DNA from: Gaiellasilicea sp963731615
GTDB lineage: Bacteria > Actinomycetota > Thermoleophilia > Gaiellales > Gaiellaceae
DNA: 64,000 bases
Assembly (NCBI GenBank): GCA_963731615.1
Contig: CAVSWD010000002.1
Location: 136,988-200,987 of the forward strand
Reading direction: 5' to 3'
The position numbers and the translations under genes are program-made. A model generated the notes under the pieces. It was not told the origin of the DNA, ran no database searches, and was given only the letters and a program-made list of their open reading frames with translations. Position 1 is the stretch's first letter; every line of letters begins with the position of its first letter. Shown piece by piece: positions 48,929 to 58,114 of the stretch.

Positions 48929-50773
48929 TCACGTCTGGGCTGCCTCGAACAGCCGCTCCCAGCGCTCGAGCAGGCTCTGCAGGCGGTCGCGGGCTGCCTT
49001 GTGCGCCGCAAGCACCTCGACGTCGCCCCAGTCGTCCGCCAGCCGGCGCTCCAGCTCCGCGAGCTCGAGCTCCTGCGCCTGGATCGAGCTCTCGATCTGC
49101 TCGAGCTCCGTCGGCCGCTTCGACGCCGGCTTCTCCGGCTTCGGCTTCTCCTTGCGCTCCTTCGGCGGCGAGGGCGCGGGTGCGTCCTCGCCGGCGCGGA
49201 TGCGGGCGTAGTCGGCCCAGCCGCCCGGGTAGGAGCGGAGGCCGCCGTCCTCGACTGCAACGATCCGCTCCGCGACCGCGTCGAGCACGGCGCGGTCGTG
49301 CGAGACGAGCAACACGGTGCCGGGGAACGCTTCCAGCGCGGCTTCGAGCGCCTCGCGGCTCTCCAGGTCGAGATGGTTCGTCGGCTCGTCGAGGACGAGG
49401 AAGTTGGCGCCCGACGCGACGACAAGCGCGAGCGCGAGCCGGCGGCGCTCGCCGCCGGAGAGCGCCACGACGGGCTTCTCGTGCGCGTCCCAGCCGGAGA
49501 AGAGGAAGCGGCCCAGCAGCGCCTGTGCCTGCGGCCGCTGCAGCCCCGTCGCGCCCATCGTGCACTCGAGCACGCTGCCGCGCTCGTCGAGCTCCACCTC
49601 GTGCTGGGAGAAGTAGGCGAGCTCGACGCCGTGGCCGATCCGCCCGAGCGTTCCCGCGACGATCGCCTCGAGCAGCGTGGACTTGCCGGAGCCGTTCGGC
49701 CCGATCAGAGCCACGTGCTCGCCGCGCTCGAGTACGAGCTCGGCGTCGTGGAGAAGCGGCTTCGAGCCGGCGGCGAGGTCGAAGCCCTCCGCCTCGATCA
49801 CCATTCGGCCGCTGCGCACCGGCTTCAGGAACTCGAACCCGAGTGTGCGTCGCCCTTCCTTCGGCGCCTCGACCCGCACGGCCTCGATCCGCTCGATCTG
49901 CTTCAGCTTCGCCTGGGCCTGGCGCGACTTCGTCCCGTAGCGGAAGCGGGCGACGAAGCGCTCGAGCCGGGCGATGTCCTCGGCCTGGCGCTCGGCGAAC
50001 TTGGCCTGCATCGCGAGGCGTGCTGCCTTTTCCTGCCGCCAGACGTGCCACTTGCCCGGGAAGTAGGTCGACTTGCCGTTCTCGAGCTCGAGCACGGCGG
50101 TCCCCACCGACTCGAGAAACCAGCGGTCATGCGCGACCAGGATCACGGCGGCGTCGATCGTCGAGAGCTCCTGCTCCAGCCACTCCATCGACTCCATGTC
50201 GAGATGGTTCGTCGGCTCGTCGAGCAGGAGCAGATCCGGCCCGCCGGCGAGCGCGCGCGCGAGCGAGGCACGAGTGAGCTCCCCGCCCGAGAAGGTCTCG
50301 AGACCGCGGTCGAGATCCGCGTCGGCGAAGCCGAGGCCGCGCAGGACGGCAGTGGCATGGTCGCGCCAGCCGTAGCCGCCAGCGTGCTCGAGCCGCGCCT
50401 GGGCCTCGCCGTAGCGCCGCAGCGTCTCGGGCGCGTGGTCGCCGGCGGCCATCGCCTCCTCGAGCCGCCGCAGCTCGCGCTCGGTCTCGACGAGGTCGGC
50501 GGCGCCGGAGAGCGCGTACTCGCGCAGCGTGAAGCCGCCGAGCCGCGGCGGCCGCTGGTCGTGCAGGGCGACGCGCGCGCCCTTCTCCCAGGCGAGCTCG
50601 CCGCCCGCGAGCTCGGTCTCGCCCATCAGCGCACGCAGCAGCGTGGTCTTTCCGGCGCCGTTCGGGCCGGCGAGCGCCAGCCGGTCTCGCCGCTCGAGCT
50701 TGAACGAGACCCCGTCGAAGAGCGGGTCGCCGGAGAGCTCCTTGCGGAGCGAGGATGCGATCAGGACTGCCAC
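48929..50773 (-). CDS. ABC-F family ATPase with a C-terminal coiled coil
   Basis: This 614-aa soluble protein has two ATPase domains: Walker A GPNGAGKTT, signature FSGGELTRASLARA, Walker B LLLLDEPTNHLDMES; then GPNGSGKST, LSGGERRRLALAL, LVLDEPTNHLDLES. A basic linker between them (QAKLKQIERIEAVRVEAPKE) and a Lys/Pro/Glu-rich segment plus a helical tail (ELEQIESSIQAQELELAELE) match ABC-F types such as Uup, YfmR or YheS. Members act on the ribosome, in stalled-translation rescue or antibiotic protection, not in transport. Which subgroup applies cannot be fixed by eye. It is distinct from ettA at the other end of the window. Confidence 0.88.
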   Translation of the reverse strand: MAVLIASSLRKELSGDPLFDGVSFKLERRDRLALAGPNGAGKTTLLRALMGETELAGGELAWEKGARVALHDQRPPRLGGFTLREYALSGAADLVETERELRRLEEAMAAGDHAPETLRRYGEAQARLEHAGGYGWRDHATAVLRGLGFADADLDRGLETFSGGELTRASLARALAGGPDLLLLDEPTNHLDMESMEWLEQELSTIDAAVILVAHDRWFLESVGTAVLELENGKSTYFPGKWHVWRQEKAARLAMQAKFAERQAEDIARLERFVARFRYGTKSRQAQAKLKQIERIEAVRVEAPKEGRRTLGFEFLKPVRSGRMVIEAEGFDLAAGSKPLLHDAELVLERGEHVALIGPNGSGKSTLLEAIVAGTLGRIGHGVELAYFSQHEVELDERGSVLECTMGATGLQRPQAQALLGRFLFSGWDAHEKPVVALSGGERRRLALALVVASGANFLVLDEPTNHLDLESREALEAALEAFPGTVLLVSHDRAVLDAVAERIVAVEDGGLRSYPGGWADYARIRAGEDAPAPSPPKERKEKPKPEKPASKRPTELEQIESSIQAQELELAELERRLADDWGDVEVLAAHKAARDRLQSLLERWERLFEAAQT

Positions 50774-50803
50774 AGGTCACAGGGTAGTGACGTGTGGACA
50801 GGC

Positions 50804-52639
50804 CTAGGAGACGGCCGTTTCCTTCCTGACGAGCTTCCGGGCGGCCTGCTCGATCGCCGCGGCGTCGATCCCGGCGGCCGCCAGTAGCTCCGCCGGCTTC
50901 CCCGAGTGCGGCAGCTCCCGTACGGCCAGCTTGACGACCCGCGGGCGATCGTCGAGATCGGCGAGCGCGTCGAGCACGGCGTCGCCGAGCCCGCCCTCGG
51001 CCCGGTGATCCTCCACGGTGACGATCGGCGACGTGATCGACCGGAGCGTGGCGGCGTCGACCGGCTTCACCGAGTAGAGGTCGATCACGCACGCCTCGAT
51101 CCCGTCGGCAGCGAGGCTGTCGGCCGCCGCGAGCGCCTCGTGCACAGTGATCCCGGCTCCGATCAGCGTCACGTCGTCGCCCTCGCGCAGTGTCCGCGAG
51201 CCACCGACCGGAAACTCCTCGTCGGCGGCGTAGAGCACCTCGGTGTCGGCCCGAGTCGTGCGGAGGTAGGAGATGCCGTCGAGGTCGGCCATTGCGCGAA
51301 TGAGCGCCGCCGTCTGATTTCCGTCGCAGGGGTACAGCACCGTCGAGGTGTTGATCGCTCGGAGCGAGGCGATGTCCTCGAGCGCCATCTGCGACGGGCC
51401 GTCCTCGCCGATCGAGACGCCCGCATGCGACCCGCAGAGCTTGATCGTCGCCTGCGAGATCGCGGCCATCCGAACGAAGTCGTAGGCGCGGGAGAGGAAG
51501 GCGGCGAAGGTGGCCGCGAACGGCTTCCAGCCGAGGATCTGCATCCCGACCGCTGCCGCGACCATCTGCTGCTCGGCGATGTACATCTCGAAGTAGCGCT
51601 CCGGGAACGCCTTGCCGAAGAACTCCGAGTAGGTCGAGTTGTCGACCTCGCCGTCGAGTGCGACCACGCGCGGGTCGTCCCCGCCGAGACCGGCGAGCGC
51701 CTCGCCGTACGCCTTGCGGGTCGCGACCTTCGAGCCGACCTCGTAGCGGGGCCACTCGCTGCCTCCGCTGGCGAACTCGTGCGCATCGCCCGACGGCTTC
51801 GGGACCTCGACGCGGAGGTTGCGGACACCGCCGAGCTCCTGCAGCGCCTCCTCAGCGTCCTCCGCGGACATCGACTTACCGTGCCAGCCGGGCTGGTCTT
51901 CGATCTTCGAGTAGCCCTTGCCCTTGAGCGTCCGCGCGATCACTGCCGTCGGCGCGCCGGTCGTCTGCTCGGCCTCGGTGTAGGCTCGATCAATCTCGTC
52001 GACGTCGTGGCCGTCGATCGTGATCGCGTTCCAGCCGAACGCGCGGAACCGCTCGGCGTAGGTATCGAGATTCCAACCGTGACGCGTCTCGCCGCGCTGG
52101 CCGAGCCGGTTGACGTCGACGATCGCAGTCAGGTTGTCGAGCTGCTCGAACGACGCAGCGTCGAGCGCCTCCCACATCGACCCCTCCGCCAGCTCGCTGT
52201 CGCCACAGATAACCCACGTGCGAAACGGCAGCCGGTCGAGCTTCATGCCCGCGAGGGCGAGGCCGACCCCGATCGGGAGTCCCTGCCCGAGCGAGCCGGT
52301 GGCGACGTCGACCCAGGGGAGCACCGGCGTCGGGTGCCCCTCGAGGCGCGAGCCGAACTGCCGGTAGGTCATGAACTCGTCCTCGGTGATCGCGCCCGCA
52401 GCGCGGAACAAGCCGTAGACGAGCGGCGACGCGTGCCCTTTCGAGAAGATCAGCCGGTCGTTGGCGGGGCTCTTCGGCTGGTCGAAGTCGTAGCGGAAGT
52501 GGGCCGCGAGCAGGACCGCCGCCAGATCTGAGGCCGACATCGACGAGGTCGGGTGCCCCGAGCCCGCCTTCGCGCTCGCGCGCACGGCGTCGGCGCGCAG
52601 CTGCTGTCCCAATTCCCGCCAGAGCTCCGGCCCTTCCAT
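50804..52639 (-). CDS. tkt: Transketolase
   Basis: This thiamine-diphosphate enzyme moves two-carbon units in the non-oxidative pentose phosphate pathway. ATG 52639 (MEGPELWRELGQQLRADAVR) with a GAGGGGAG box 5 bases upstream gives 611 aa. Motifs are SGHPTSSMSASDL, FSKGHASPLVYGLF, GSLGQGLPIGVGLALAGMKL and ICGDSELAEGSMWEAL of the ThDP/Mg site, the C-terminal pyrimidine domain (EMYIAEQQMVAAAVGMQILG, SIGEDGPSQMALEDIASLRA) and DLYSVKPVDAATL. It is somewhat shorter than the 660-700 aa of typical Tkt. It is divergent from rpiB by 39 bases, so the two pathway halves could share a control region. Confidence 0.93.
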   Translation of the reverse strand: MEGPELWRELGQQLRADAVRASAKAGSGHPTSSMSASDLAAVLLAAHFRYDFDQPKSPANDRLIFSKGHASPLVYGLFRAAGAITEDEFMTYRQFGSRLEGHPTPVLPWVDVATGSLGQGLPIGVGLALAGMKLDRLPFRTWVICGDSELAEGSMWEALDAASFEQLDNLTAIVDVNRLGQRGETRHGWNLDTYAERFRAFGWNAITIDGHDVDEIDRAYTEAEQTTGAPTAVIARTLKGKGYSKIEDQPGWHGKSMSAEDAEEALQELGGVRNLRVEVPKPSGDAHEFASGGSEWPRYEVGSKVATRKAYGEALAGLGGDDPRVVALDGEVDNSTYSEFFGKAFPERYFEMYIAEQQMVAAAVGMQILGWKPFAATFAAFLSRAYDFVRMAAISQATIKLCGSHAGVSIGEDGPSQMALEDIASLRAINTSTVLYPCDGNQTAALIRAMADLDGISYLRTTRADTEVLYAADEEFPVGGSRTLREGDDVTLIGAGITVHEALAAADSLAADGIEACVIDLYSVKPVDAATLRSITSPIVTVEDHRAEGGLGDAVLDALADLDDRPRVVKLAVRELPHSGKPAELLAAAGIDAAAIEQAARKLVRKETAVS

Positions 52640-52678
52640 CGGGCTCCCCTCTCGTCGTTTGTCGTAACGTAGCGCGGG

Positions 52679-53134
52679 ATGAAGGTCGCGGTCGCGTTCG
52701 ACCACAGAGGCGTGAAGCTCCGCGAGCGCGTGCTCGAGGAGCTCGCCGGCCTCGGGCACGAAGCGGTCGATCTCGGCACCGATTCGGACGCCGTGCGGGT
52801 CGACTACCCGGACAAGGCCCGCGAGCTCGGCGAGGCGCTCAGCGACGGCCGCGCCGAGCGCGGCGTGCTCGTCTGCGGCTCCGGCGTCGGTGCGTCGATC
52901 GCCGCCTGCAAGCTGCCGGGAATCCGGGCGGCGATCTGTCACGACACCTATTCCGCCCACCAAGGCGTCGAGCACGACGACATGAACGTGCTCTGCCTGG
53001 GCTCAGAGATCGTCGGTGGCGAGCTGGCCGCAGAGCTCGTGCGCGCCTTTCTCGCGGCACGATTCGACGGCGGCGAGCGTTATGTGAAGAGACTGGAGAA
53101 AATCGCCGCGATGGAAGGGGTAGGCAATGGCTGA
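52679..53134 (+). CDS. rpiB: Ribose-5-phosphate isomerase B
   Basis: This 151-aa RpiB/LacA family enzyme interconverts ribose 5-phosphate and ribulose 5-phosphate. Typical blocks are VAVAFDHRGVKLRERVLEEL, VDLGTDSDAVRVDYPD, LVCGSGVGASIAACKLPGIR, whose Cys in VCGSG is the catalytic base of the family, and AICHDTYSAHQGVEHDDMNV followed by LCLGSEIVG. It starts the plus-strand operon rpiB-tal-pgi-gnd-zwf-opcA and overlaps tal by 8 bases (53127-53134). The 39-base gap to tkt must hold both divergent promoters; no clear boxes are visible. Confidence 0.94.
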   Translation: MKVAVAFDHRGVKLRERVLEELAGLGHEAVDLGTDSDAVRVDYPDKARELGEALSDGRAERGVLVCGSGVGASIAACKLPGIRAAICHDTYSAHQGVEHDDMNVLCLGSEIVGGELAAELVRAFLAARFDGGERYVKRLEKIAAMEGVGNG

Positions 53135-54230
53135 GTCGAGACTGCACGAGCTCTCGGACCGGGGACAGTCGGTGTGGATCGACTCGATCTCGCGCGAGTG
53201 GCTCGACACGGGTTTCCTCGAGAAGCTGGTCCGGGACGACGCCGTCGTCGGCGTCACCTCGAACCCGACGATCTTCCAGAAGGCGCTGGCGGGCGGCTCC
53301 TGGTACGACGAGCAGCTCAAGCAGGTGCTCGGCGAGGAAGAGGAGCCGAAGGAGATCTTCTACCGGCTTGCGGTCAAGGACATCCAGGGCGCCTGCGACG
53401 TCCTTCGACGCGTCTGGGACGAGGGCGACGGCAAGGACGGCTACGTCTCGATGGAGGTCGACCCGACGCTCGCCTACGACCGCGACGGGACGATCGAGGA
53501 GGCCATGCGCCTGCACGAATGGATCGACCGGCCCAACCTGTTCGTGAAGATCCCCGCCACCGAGCCAGGCCTCGGCGCGATCGAGGAGTGCATCGCCCGC
53601 GGTCGCTCGATCAACGTGACGCTGATCTTCTCCCTCGACCGTTACGCCGCCGTCGCCGAGGCGTACATCCGCGGGCTCGAGCGGCTCGTCGAGTCGGGCG
53701 GCGACCCCTCTCCGGTCGCCTCCGTCGCGAGCTTCTTCGTCTCGCGCGTCGACACCGAGGCCGACCGCCGCCTCGACGAGGCCGGCCGGCCCGAGCTCAA
53801 GAGCAAGCTCGCGATCGCGAACGCGAAGCTCGCCTACGAGCGCTACCAGGAGCTCTTCTCGGGGCCGCGCTGGGAGGCGCTCGCGGCGAAGGGTGCGACA
53901 CCGCAGCGCTGCCTGTGGGCGTCCACGTCGACGAAGAACCCGGAGTACCGCGACGTGATGTACGTCGAGGAGCTGATCGGCCCCGCGACCGTGAACACGA
54001 TGCCGCTCGAGACGATCGAGGCGTTCCAGGATCACGGCGAGGTCGCCGACACGCTCGAACGCGACCTCGACGACGCTCGCTCGCTGCTCGACGAGCTGGC
54101 GCAGGCGGGCGTCGATTACGACGACGTGACCGACACGCTCGAGCGAGAGGGCGTGCAGAAGTTCGCCGACTCGTTCGAGGAGCTCCTGGGCGGAGTCCGG
54201 GAGAAGCGCACGCAACTCGCCGCCGCGTGA
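53127..54230 (+). CDS. tal: Transaldolase
   Basis: This 367-aa enzyme transfers a dihydroxyacetone unit between sugar phosphates. The family blocks are SVWIDSISREWLDTGFLEKL, VVGVTSNPTIFQKALAGGSW, LFVKIPATEPGLGAIEECIA with the Schiff-base lysine, INVTLIFSLDRYAAVAEAYI, SVASFFVSRVDTEADRRLDE, CLWASTSTKNPEYRDVMYVE and VNTMPLETIEAF. The length matches the long actinobacterial/cyanobacterial Tal form. Its TGA at 54228-54230 is followed after 3 bases by structured element B, which fills the gap up to pgi. In some bacteria Tal and Pgi are fused into one protein, which fits their adjacency here. Confidence 0.95.
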   Translation: MAESRLHELSDRGQSVWIDSISREWLDTGFLEKLVRDDAVVGVTSNPTIFQKALAGGSWYDEQLKQVLGEEEEPKEIFYRLAVKDIQGACDVLRRVWDEGDGKDGYVSMEVDPTLAYDRDGTIEEAMRLHEWIDRPNLFVKIPATEPGLGAIEECIARGRSINVTLIFSLDRYAAVAEAYIRGLERLVESGGDPSPVASVASFFVSRVDTEADRRLDEAGRPELKSKLAIANAKLAYERYQELFSGPRWEALAAKGATPQRCLWASTSTKNPEYRDVMYVEELIGPATVNTMPLETIEAFQDHGEVADTLERDLDDARSLLDELAQAGVDYDDVTDTLEREGVQKFADSFEELLGGVREKRTQLAAA

Positions 54231-54233
54231 CTC

Positions 54234-54385
54234 TGCTCACGTTCCTGGGTCGTCGCTCGCGTCGCGTAGGCCGGTGGCACAGTACGGAGGTACGGGCCGC
54301 CGGCGGGAGCGGCGCGAGCGACGACAGCCTTCCGCGGAGCCCGGCTCCGCCGGGCGGGAGCGGAAGGCGGCCAGGGGCGTGAGCA
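54234..54385. repeat. Structured palindromic element, copy B (same family as 5920-6069)
   Basis: Nested pairings are TGCTCACG 54234-54241 with CGTGAGCA 54378-54385; CCTGG 54244-54248 with CCAGG 54371-54375; TCGTCGCTCGCG 54250-54261 with CGCGAGCGACGA 54313-54324; CCGGTGG 54271-54277 with CCGCCGG 54297-54303; GTAC 54282-54285 with GTAC 54290-54293; GCCTTCCGC 54327-54335 with GCGGAAGGC 54360-54368; and CCCGGC 54340-54345 with GCCGGG 54349-54354. Aligned with copy A, most stems differ in sequence but still pair, while GCGTAGG, ACAG, GGAG and CGGGAG are unchanged. The last arm contains the GTG start of pgi at 54379. This argues for a functional structure in the rpiB-tal-pgi mRNA. Confidence 0.75.
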
Positions 54386-55722
54386 GCATCGCCGAGCGGA
54401 TCTGGGGCTTCGACGCGACGCTCTGGACCGATTCGGGCGAGGACCGTTGGCTCGGCTGGCTCGACGTGGTCACGCGCACGCGGTCGCACATCGGCGAGCT
54501 GAACGCGTTCGCCGAGGCCGCAACCGAGGAGTTCCACGAGTGCATCCTGCTCGGGATGGGCGGCTCCTCGCTCGCGCCGGAAGTGCTCCGGCGAGCGTTC
54601 GCGGTCGAGTCGTTCCACGTGCTCGACACGACGCATCCTGCGGCGATCCGCAGGCTCGAGCACGAGCTTGACCTCGAGCAGACGCTCTTCCTCGTCTCCT
54701 CGAAGTCGGGCTCGACGATCGAGACGCGCTCGCACCTCGAGTACTTCTGGGAGCGTTGCGGCGGCCGCGGGGAGCAGTTCGCCGCGATCACCGATCCTGG
54801 CTCGGAGCTGGAGCGGCTCGCAGGCGAGCGCGGCTTCCGGGCGACGTTCGCCGGCGAGCCAGAGATCGGCGGCCGCTACTCCGCGCTCTCGCTCTTCGGG
54901 ATCGTGCCGGCTGCGTTGATGGGCGTCGACATCGAGCGCTTCCTCCAGATCGCGGCGGAGATGACCGTCGCCTGCCACGAGGAGGACGGGAACCCAGGAG
55001 TCGAGCTCGGCCTCCGGCTGGGCAACGAGTGGGAAGCCGGCCGCGACAAGGTCTGCCTCGACGAGAGCTCTACCGGTTTCGGCCTCTGGGCGGAGCAGCT
55101 CCTGGCCGAGTCGACCGGGAAGCTCGACAAGGGCCTCGTCCCGGCACCGGGAGAGCGGGCGGACGGGCCTGACCGGCAGCGCGGCGAGATCGACGTCGTC
55201 GATCCGTACGACCTCGGGGCCGAGTGGTACCGCTGGGAGTTCGCGACCGCGGTTGCCGGGCACGTGCTCGGGATCAACCCTTTCGACCAGCCGGATGTGC
55301 AGGCGGCGAAGGACAAGACGAGCGAGGTGCTCGCGGCCGGCGAGCCCGACGTGTCGCCTCAGGGATCGGTGGAGGACCTGCTCGGGGAGGCAGCCGAGGG
55401 CGACTACGTCTGCATTCAGGCGTTCGTGGATCCCGCCCGCGAGCAGGAGCTCGCACCACTCGTCGTCCGCGGGAGCGAAACCGGCTGCGTCGTCACCAAG
55501 GGGCTCGGCCCCCGCTATCTGCACTCGACCGGGCAGCTGCACAAGGGCGGCCCGAACACGGGCCTCTTCGTCCAGGTGGTCGACGAGACGGGCGACGAGA
55601 TCCCGATTCCCGGACGTGACTTCGGGTTCGGCCGCCTGATCCGCGCTCAGGCTGCCGGTGATTTTGCCGCGCTCGCGGAACGCGGCAGACGTGCTGTACG
55701 AATCCGACTGGAGGATCTCTAG
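54379..55722 (+). CDS. pgi: Glucose-6-phosphate isomerase, short form
   Basis: GTG 54379 (VSSIAERIWGFDATLWTD) gives 447 aa. The frame upstream belongs to the palindromic element and is rejected as coding. SIS-domain motifs are ILLGMGGSSLAPEVLRRAF, LVSSKSGSTIETRSHLEYFW, FAGEPEIGGRYSALSLFGIV, GINPFDQPDVQAAKDKTSEV and TGQLHKGGPNTGLFVQVV. Standard Pgi is about 540 aa. This shorter version matches the isomerase part of bacterial transaldolase-isomerase fusions. It links glycolysis to the oxidative pentose phosphate branch encoded next (gnd, zwf). Its start codon sits within the last arm of element B, so the RNA structure may influence translation. The stop shares one base with the gnd start. Confidence 0.9.
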   Translation: MSSIAERIWGFDATLWTDSGEDRWLGWLDVVTRTRSHIGELNAFAEAATEEFHECILLGMGGSSLAPEVLRRAFAVESFHVLDTTHPAAIRRLEHELDLEQTLFLVSSKSGSTIETRSHLEYFWERCGGRGEQFAAITDPGSELERLAGERGFRATFAGEPEIGGRYSALSLFGIVPAALMGVDIERFLQIAAEMTVACHEEDGNPGVELGLRLGNEWEAGRDKVCLDESSTGFGLWAEQLLAESTGKLDKGLVPAPGERADGPDRQRGEIDVVDPYDLGAEWYRWEFATAVAGHVLGINPFDQPDVQAAKDKTSEVLAAGEPDVSPQGSVEDLLGEAAEGDYVCIQAFVDPAREQELAPLVVRGSETGCVVTKGLGPRYLHSTGQLHKGGPNTGLFVQVVDETGDEIPIPGRDFGFGRLIRAQAAGDFAALAERGRRAVRIRLEDL

Positions 55723-56621
55723 TGCAACTCGGCATGGTGGGTCTCGGCCGGATGGGCTCCGGCATGACCAAGCGCCTCGAGCAGGCGGGACACGAGGTGA
55801 AGACGTACGACCCGAACGTCGCCTCGACCGCGAAGACGCTCGGCGCGCTGAAGAAGCAGCTCGACGCGCCGCGGCACGTCTGGATGATGGTGCCGTCCGG
55901 CAAGATCACCGAGGACACGTTCCAGAAGCTCGTCAACATCCTCGAGCCGGGCGACACGATCGTCGACGGCGGCAACTCGAACTTCCGCGACTCGCAGCGG
56001 CGCTACAAGGAGGCGCGCAAGCAGAAGATCTCGTTCGCCGACGTCGGCGTCTCGGGCGGGATCTGGGGGCTCGAGGTCGGCTTCTGCCTGATGGCCGGCG
56101 GTGACAAGGCACCGTTGAGGCGGCTGCGGCCGATCTTCGAGGCGCTCGCGCCCGAGGACGGGTGGGCGCACGTCGGCGCGTCCGGCGCCGGCCATTTCAC
56201 GAAGATGGTGCACAACGGGATCGAGTACGGCCTGATGCAGGCCTACGCGGAGGGGTTCGAACTGATGTACCACTCCGAGTTCGAGCTCGACCTGAGCGAG
56301 CTCGCCGGCATCTGGCGCTACGGCTCGGTCGTGCGCTCGTGGCTGCTCGAGCTGCTGCACGCCGCGATGGAGCGGCACGGCGACCATCTGGACGACATCG
56401 CGCCCTACGTCGAGGACTCCGGCGAGGGCCGCTGGACGATCAACGAGGCGATCAATGCCAGCGTGCCGCTTCCCGCGATCAGCTCCGCGCTCTTCGCACG
56501 GTTCGCCTCGCGGCGCGAGATCGACTTCTCCGCGAAGGTGCAGGCCGCGCTGCGCAACCAGTTCGGCGGGCACGCGGTCAAGGCCGTCAAGGCGGCGAAG
56601 GCAGGCTCCGACCCCCGGTGA
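55722..56621 (+). CDS. gnd: 6-phosphogluconate dehydrogenase, short (about 300 aa) decarboxylating type
   Basis: This 299-aa enzyme oxidises and decarboxylates 6-phosphogluconate to ribulose 5-phosphate with NAD(P)+. The start is GTG 55722. The N-terminal Rossmann motif MVGLGRMGSGMTKRLEQAGH, the substrate site TIVDGGNSNFRDSQRRYKEA, the block VGVSGGIWGLEVGFCLMAGG and HVGASGAGHFTKMVHNGIEY followed by G with the catalytic Lys are present. Many such short enzymes prefer NAD+, but cofactor choice cannot be read reliably here. The C-terminus (AVKAVKAAKAGSDPR) is basic. Its stop overlaps the zwf start (GTGA, 56618-56621). Confidence 0.93.
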   Translation: MQLGMVGLGRMGSGMTKRLEQAGHEVKTYDPNVASTAKTLGALKKQLDAPRHVWMMVPSGKITEDTFQKLVNILEPGDTIVDGGNSNFRDSQRRYKEARKQKISFADVGVSGGIWGLEVGFCLMAGGDKAPLRRLRPIFEALAPEDGWAHVGASGAGHFTKMVHNGIEYGLMQAYAEGFELMYHSEFELDLSELAGIWRYGSVVRSWLLELLHAAMERHGDHLDDIAPYVEDSGEGRWTINEAINASVPLPAISSALFARFASRREIDFSAKVQAALRNQFGGHAVKAVKAAKAGSDPR

Positions 56622-58114
56622 GCAACCCGCTCGAGGAGGGGCTTAGGCTCCGTCGCAGCCCCGATCCGTGCGCGCTCGTGATCTTCGGCGCCTCGGGCGA
56701 CTTGACGCGGCGGAAGATCTTCCCGGCGCTCTACTCGCTGGCCCTGCGCGGCCTGCTGCCCGAGCAGTTCGGCGTCGTCGGGGTTGCGCGCACCGAGGAG
56801 ACGACGAAGCAATGGGTGGCCGAGATGAAGCAGGCAGTCCGCGAGTTCGGCCGCGATGAGCTGCGCGCGGACGCGTGGAACGAGCTCGCGGCCGGGATGC
56901 GCTACGTCGCCACCGACTTCGCCGACGACGGTGGCGAGGACCGCGTTGTCGAGACGCTGCGCGGCCTCGACGAGGAGCGCGGCACCGGCGGCAACCGGCT
57001 CTATTACCTCGCGGTGCCACCGGTTGCCTTCGAGACGATCGTCACCGAGCTCGGCGAACGGCGCAGCACCGACGGGTGGGTACGCCTGATCGTCGAGAAG
57101 CCGTTCGGCCGCGACCGGGAGTCCGCCTCCCGCCTGAACGAGATCGTGCTCGCGCACTTCGGCGAGGACGAGATCTTCCGGATCGATCACTATCTCGGCA
57201 AGGAGACGGTCCAGAACATGCTCGCGCTGCGGTTCGCGAACGGGATCTTCGAGCCGATCTGGAACCGCCAGTTCATCGACCACATCCAGATCTCGGTGGC
57301 GGAGTCGATCGGGATCGAGGGCCGTGCCGCCTTCTACGAGGACGCAGGCGTGATCCGGGACGTCTTCCAGAACCACCTGCTCCAGCTCGTCGCCCTGACC
57401 GCAATGGAGCCGCCGATCGACTTCACCGCCGACTCGGTACGGAACGAGAAGGTGAAGGTGCTGCGCTCGCTGCACACGCCCGGGCCAAAGTCGGTGGTGC
57501 GTGGCCAGTACGGCCGCGGCTTCATCGAGGGCGAGGAGGTGTCCGGGTACCGCGAGGAGCCCGGCGTAGCGCGCGGCTCCACGACCGACACGTACATCGC
57601 GGCCAAGCTCTTCGTCGACAACTGGCGCTGGGCCGACACGCCGATCTACGTCCGCGCCGGCAAGCGGCTGCCGCGGCGTGAGACGACGATCGCGATCCAG
57701 TTCAAGCGCGCGCCGCATCCGCCGTTCGCCGAGGTCGCGGGGGAAGGGCTGCGGCCGAACGTGCTCCTGATCCACGTCCAGCCGGACGAGGGCGTCTCGC
57801 TCGCGATCGGCGCCAAGGTGCCTGGCGCCGGCATGTCGATCCGCACCGTGCACATGGACTTTCTCTACGGCGGCGCCTTCCGGACGAGCCTGCCCGAGGC
57901 GTACGAGCGGCTGATCCTCGACGCGATGCTCGGCGATGCAACCCTCTTTACCCGGGCTGACGAGGTGGACGAGCAGTGGGGGCTCGTCGACGCGATCGTG
58001 GCGGCCTGGAAGCGCGACCGGCCCTCGTTCCCGAACTATCCGGCCGGCAGCTGGGGCCCGGCCGGCGCCGACGACCTCATCCATCGCGACGGGCGCAGCT
58101 GGAGGCGGCACTAA
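56618..58114 (+). CDS. zwf: Glucose-6-phosphate 1-dehydrogenase
   Basis: GTG 56618 gives 498 aa, the normal length. The enzyme opens the oxidative pentose phosphate pathway. Motifs are ALVIFGASGDLTRRKIFPAL (nucleotide loop), IVEKPFGRDRESASRLNE, FRIDHYLGKETVQNMLALRF with the catalytic His/Lys region, FIDHIQISVAESIGIEGRAA and VRAGKRLPRRETTIAIQFK. It overlaps gnd by 4 bases. Behind the TAA at 58112-58114 a 163-bp palindrome begins at once and runs into the start codon of opcA, the gene for its presumed assembly protein. Translational coupling between the two may therefore be structured rather than direct. Confidence 0.95.
   Translation: MSNPLEEGLRLRRSPDPCALVIFGASGDLTRRKIFPALYSLALRGLLPEQFGVVGVARTEETTKQWVAEMKQAVREFGRDELRADAWNELAAGMRYVATDFADDGGEDRVVETLRGLDEERGTGGNRLYYLAVPPVAFETIVTELGERRSTDGWVRLIVEKPFGRDRESASRLNEIVLAHFGEDEIFRIDHYLGKETVQNMLALRFANGIFEPIWNRQFIDHIQISVAESIGIEGRAAFYEDAGVIRDVFQNHLLQLVALTAMEPPIDFTADSVRNEKVKVLRSLHTPGPKSVVRGQYGRGFIEGEEVSGYREEPGVARGSTTDTYIAAKLFVDNWRWADTPIYVRAGKRLPRRETTIAIQFKRAPHPPFAEVAGEGLRPNVLLIHVQPDEGVSLAIGAKVPGAGMSIRTVHMDFLYGGAFRTSLPEAYERLILDAMLGDATLFTRADEVDEQWGLVDAIVAAWKRDRPSFPNYPAGSWGPAGADDLIHRDGRSWRRH

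Noticed and set aside
54274..54378. An N-terminal extension of Pgi starting at 54274
   Set aside because: The residues are a low-complexity Arg/Gly run that results from reading through palindromic element B.
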